Assembly (NCBI RefSeq): GCF_013304735.1
Contig: NZ_JAAITI010000010.1
Coordinates: 1 to 64,000, forward strand
From: Blautia luti
Lineage (GTDB): Bacteria > Bacillota > Clostridia > Lachnospirales > Lachnospiraceae
Reading direction: 5' to 3'
Length of the DNA stretch: 64,000 nucleotides
Of the stretch, positions 63,934 through 64,000 are shown in pieces. Both the position numbers and the translations under genes were made by a program. The notes beneath the pieces were generated by a model. That model ran no database searches and was not told the DNA's origin. It saw only the letters and a program-made list of their open reading frames with translations. The first letter of the stretch is position 1. Each line of letters starts with the position of its first letter.

Positions 63934-64000
63934 CGCAATATTTCTGAAATCTTTATCCTCAAACTACTCCACTGTCTCCAGGGCTTTTCCCGGTTCAAAA

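Overview
The window looks like a chromosomal segment of a gut Lachnospiraceae-type Firmicute (Clostridia). Reasons seen in the sequence: strong AGGAGG ribosome-binding sites, sigma-A type TTGACA-N17-TATAAT promoters, TPP and SAM-I riboswitches with intrinsic terminators, class C sortases with LPxTG-like proteins, a Firmicute gene order (decarboxylase, nucleotide kinase, holB, ricT, methyltransferase, rsmI), and three GH29 fucosidases for host glycans. The genus cannot be fixed from sequence alone. Most genes lie on the minus strand.

Layout. 1-472: the 5' end of a 16S rRNA gene, two tandem rrn promoters and a tRNA-Ser(GCU). 473-1373: no credible gene; repeats and a large stem-loop element with a second copy at 43.2-43.7 kb. 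1374-10040: one ten-gene operon for assimilatory sulfate reduction and sulfur transfer. In transcription order it holds metY, a siroheme sulfite reductase, a TusA-like protein, a ThiS-like carrier, a ThiF/MoeB-like activating enzyme, a JAMM peptidase, aprA, aprB, cysD and cysN. The set closely matches the protein-thiocarboxylate route to homocysteine (HcyS/HcyF/HcyD/MetY) described in Wolinella, here joined to sulfate activation. 10.1-13.6 kb: a two-component system and a secreted protein of unknown function. 13.8-14.8 kb: a solitary sulfate-binding protein. 15.2-17.9 kb: thiSGH under a TPP riboswitch plus a second attenuator-like hairpin. 18-22.4 kb: two beta-lactamase-fold serine hydrolases, an APC permease and an RpiR regulator. 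22.5-26.3 kb: a complete sulfate ABC transporter (sbp-cysT-cysW-cysA). 26.4-28.2 kb: a LacI regulator and a headless LacI fragment. 28.2-35.6 kb: a solute-binding protein, two permeases and three GH29 alpha-L-fucosidases. 36-51.8 kb: housekeeping genes (plsC, gyrA, gyrB, rsmI, ricT, holB, a guanylate kinase-like gene, a decarboxylase, a two-component system, and metK under a SAM-I riboswitch). 52.2-62.7 kb: a sortase-assembled pilus operon (giant tip adhesin, backbone pilin, two class C sortases, ancillary pilin). 63.0-64.0 kb: a LuxR-type regulator cut by an in-frame TAG and running off the window.

How the parts fit. Sulfate enters through Sbp/CysTWA, is activated by CysDN to APS, reduced by AprAB to sulfite and by the siroheme enzyme to sulfide. 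Sulfide, free or as a carrier thiocarboxylate, is then fixed by MetY into homocysteine, which feeds metK. Both ThiS-like carriers in the window end in residues beyond the di-glycine, and only one ThiF-like enzyme and one JAMM peptidase are present. This suggests the sulfur-carrier machinery is shared between homocysteine and thiazole synthesis.

Least explained are the two copies of the stem-loop element. Their stems differ in sequence but stay complementary, while an apical loop and a terminal hairpin are conserved.
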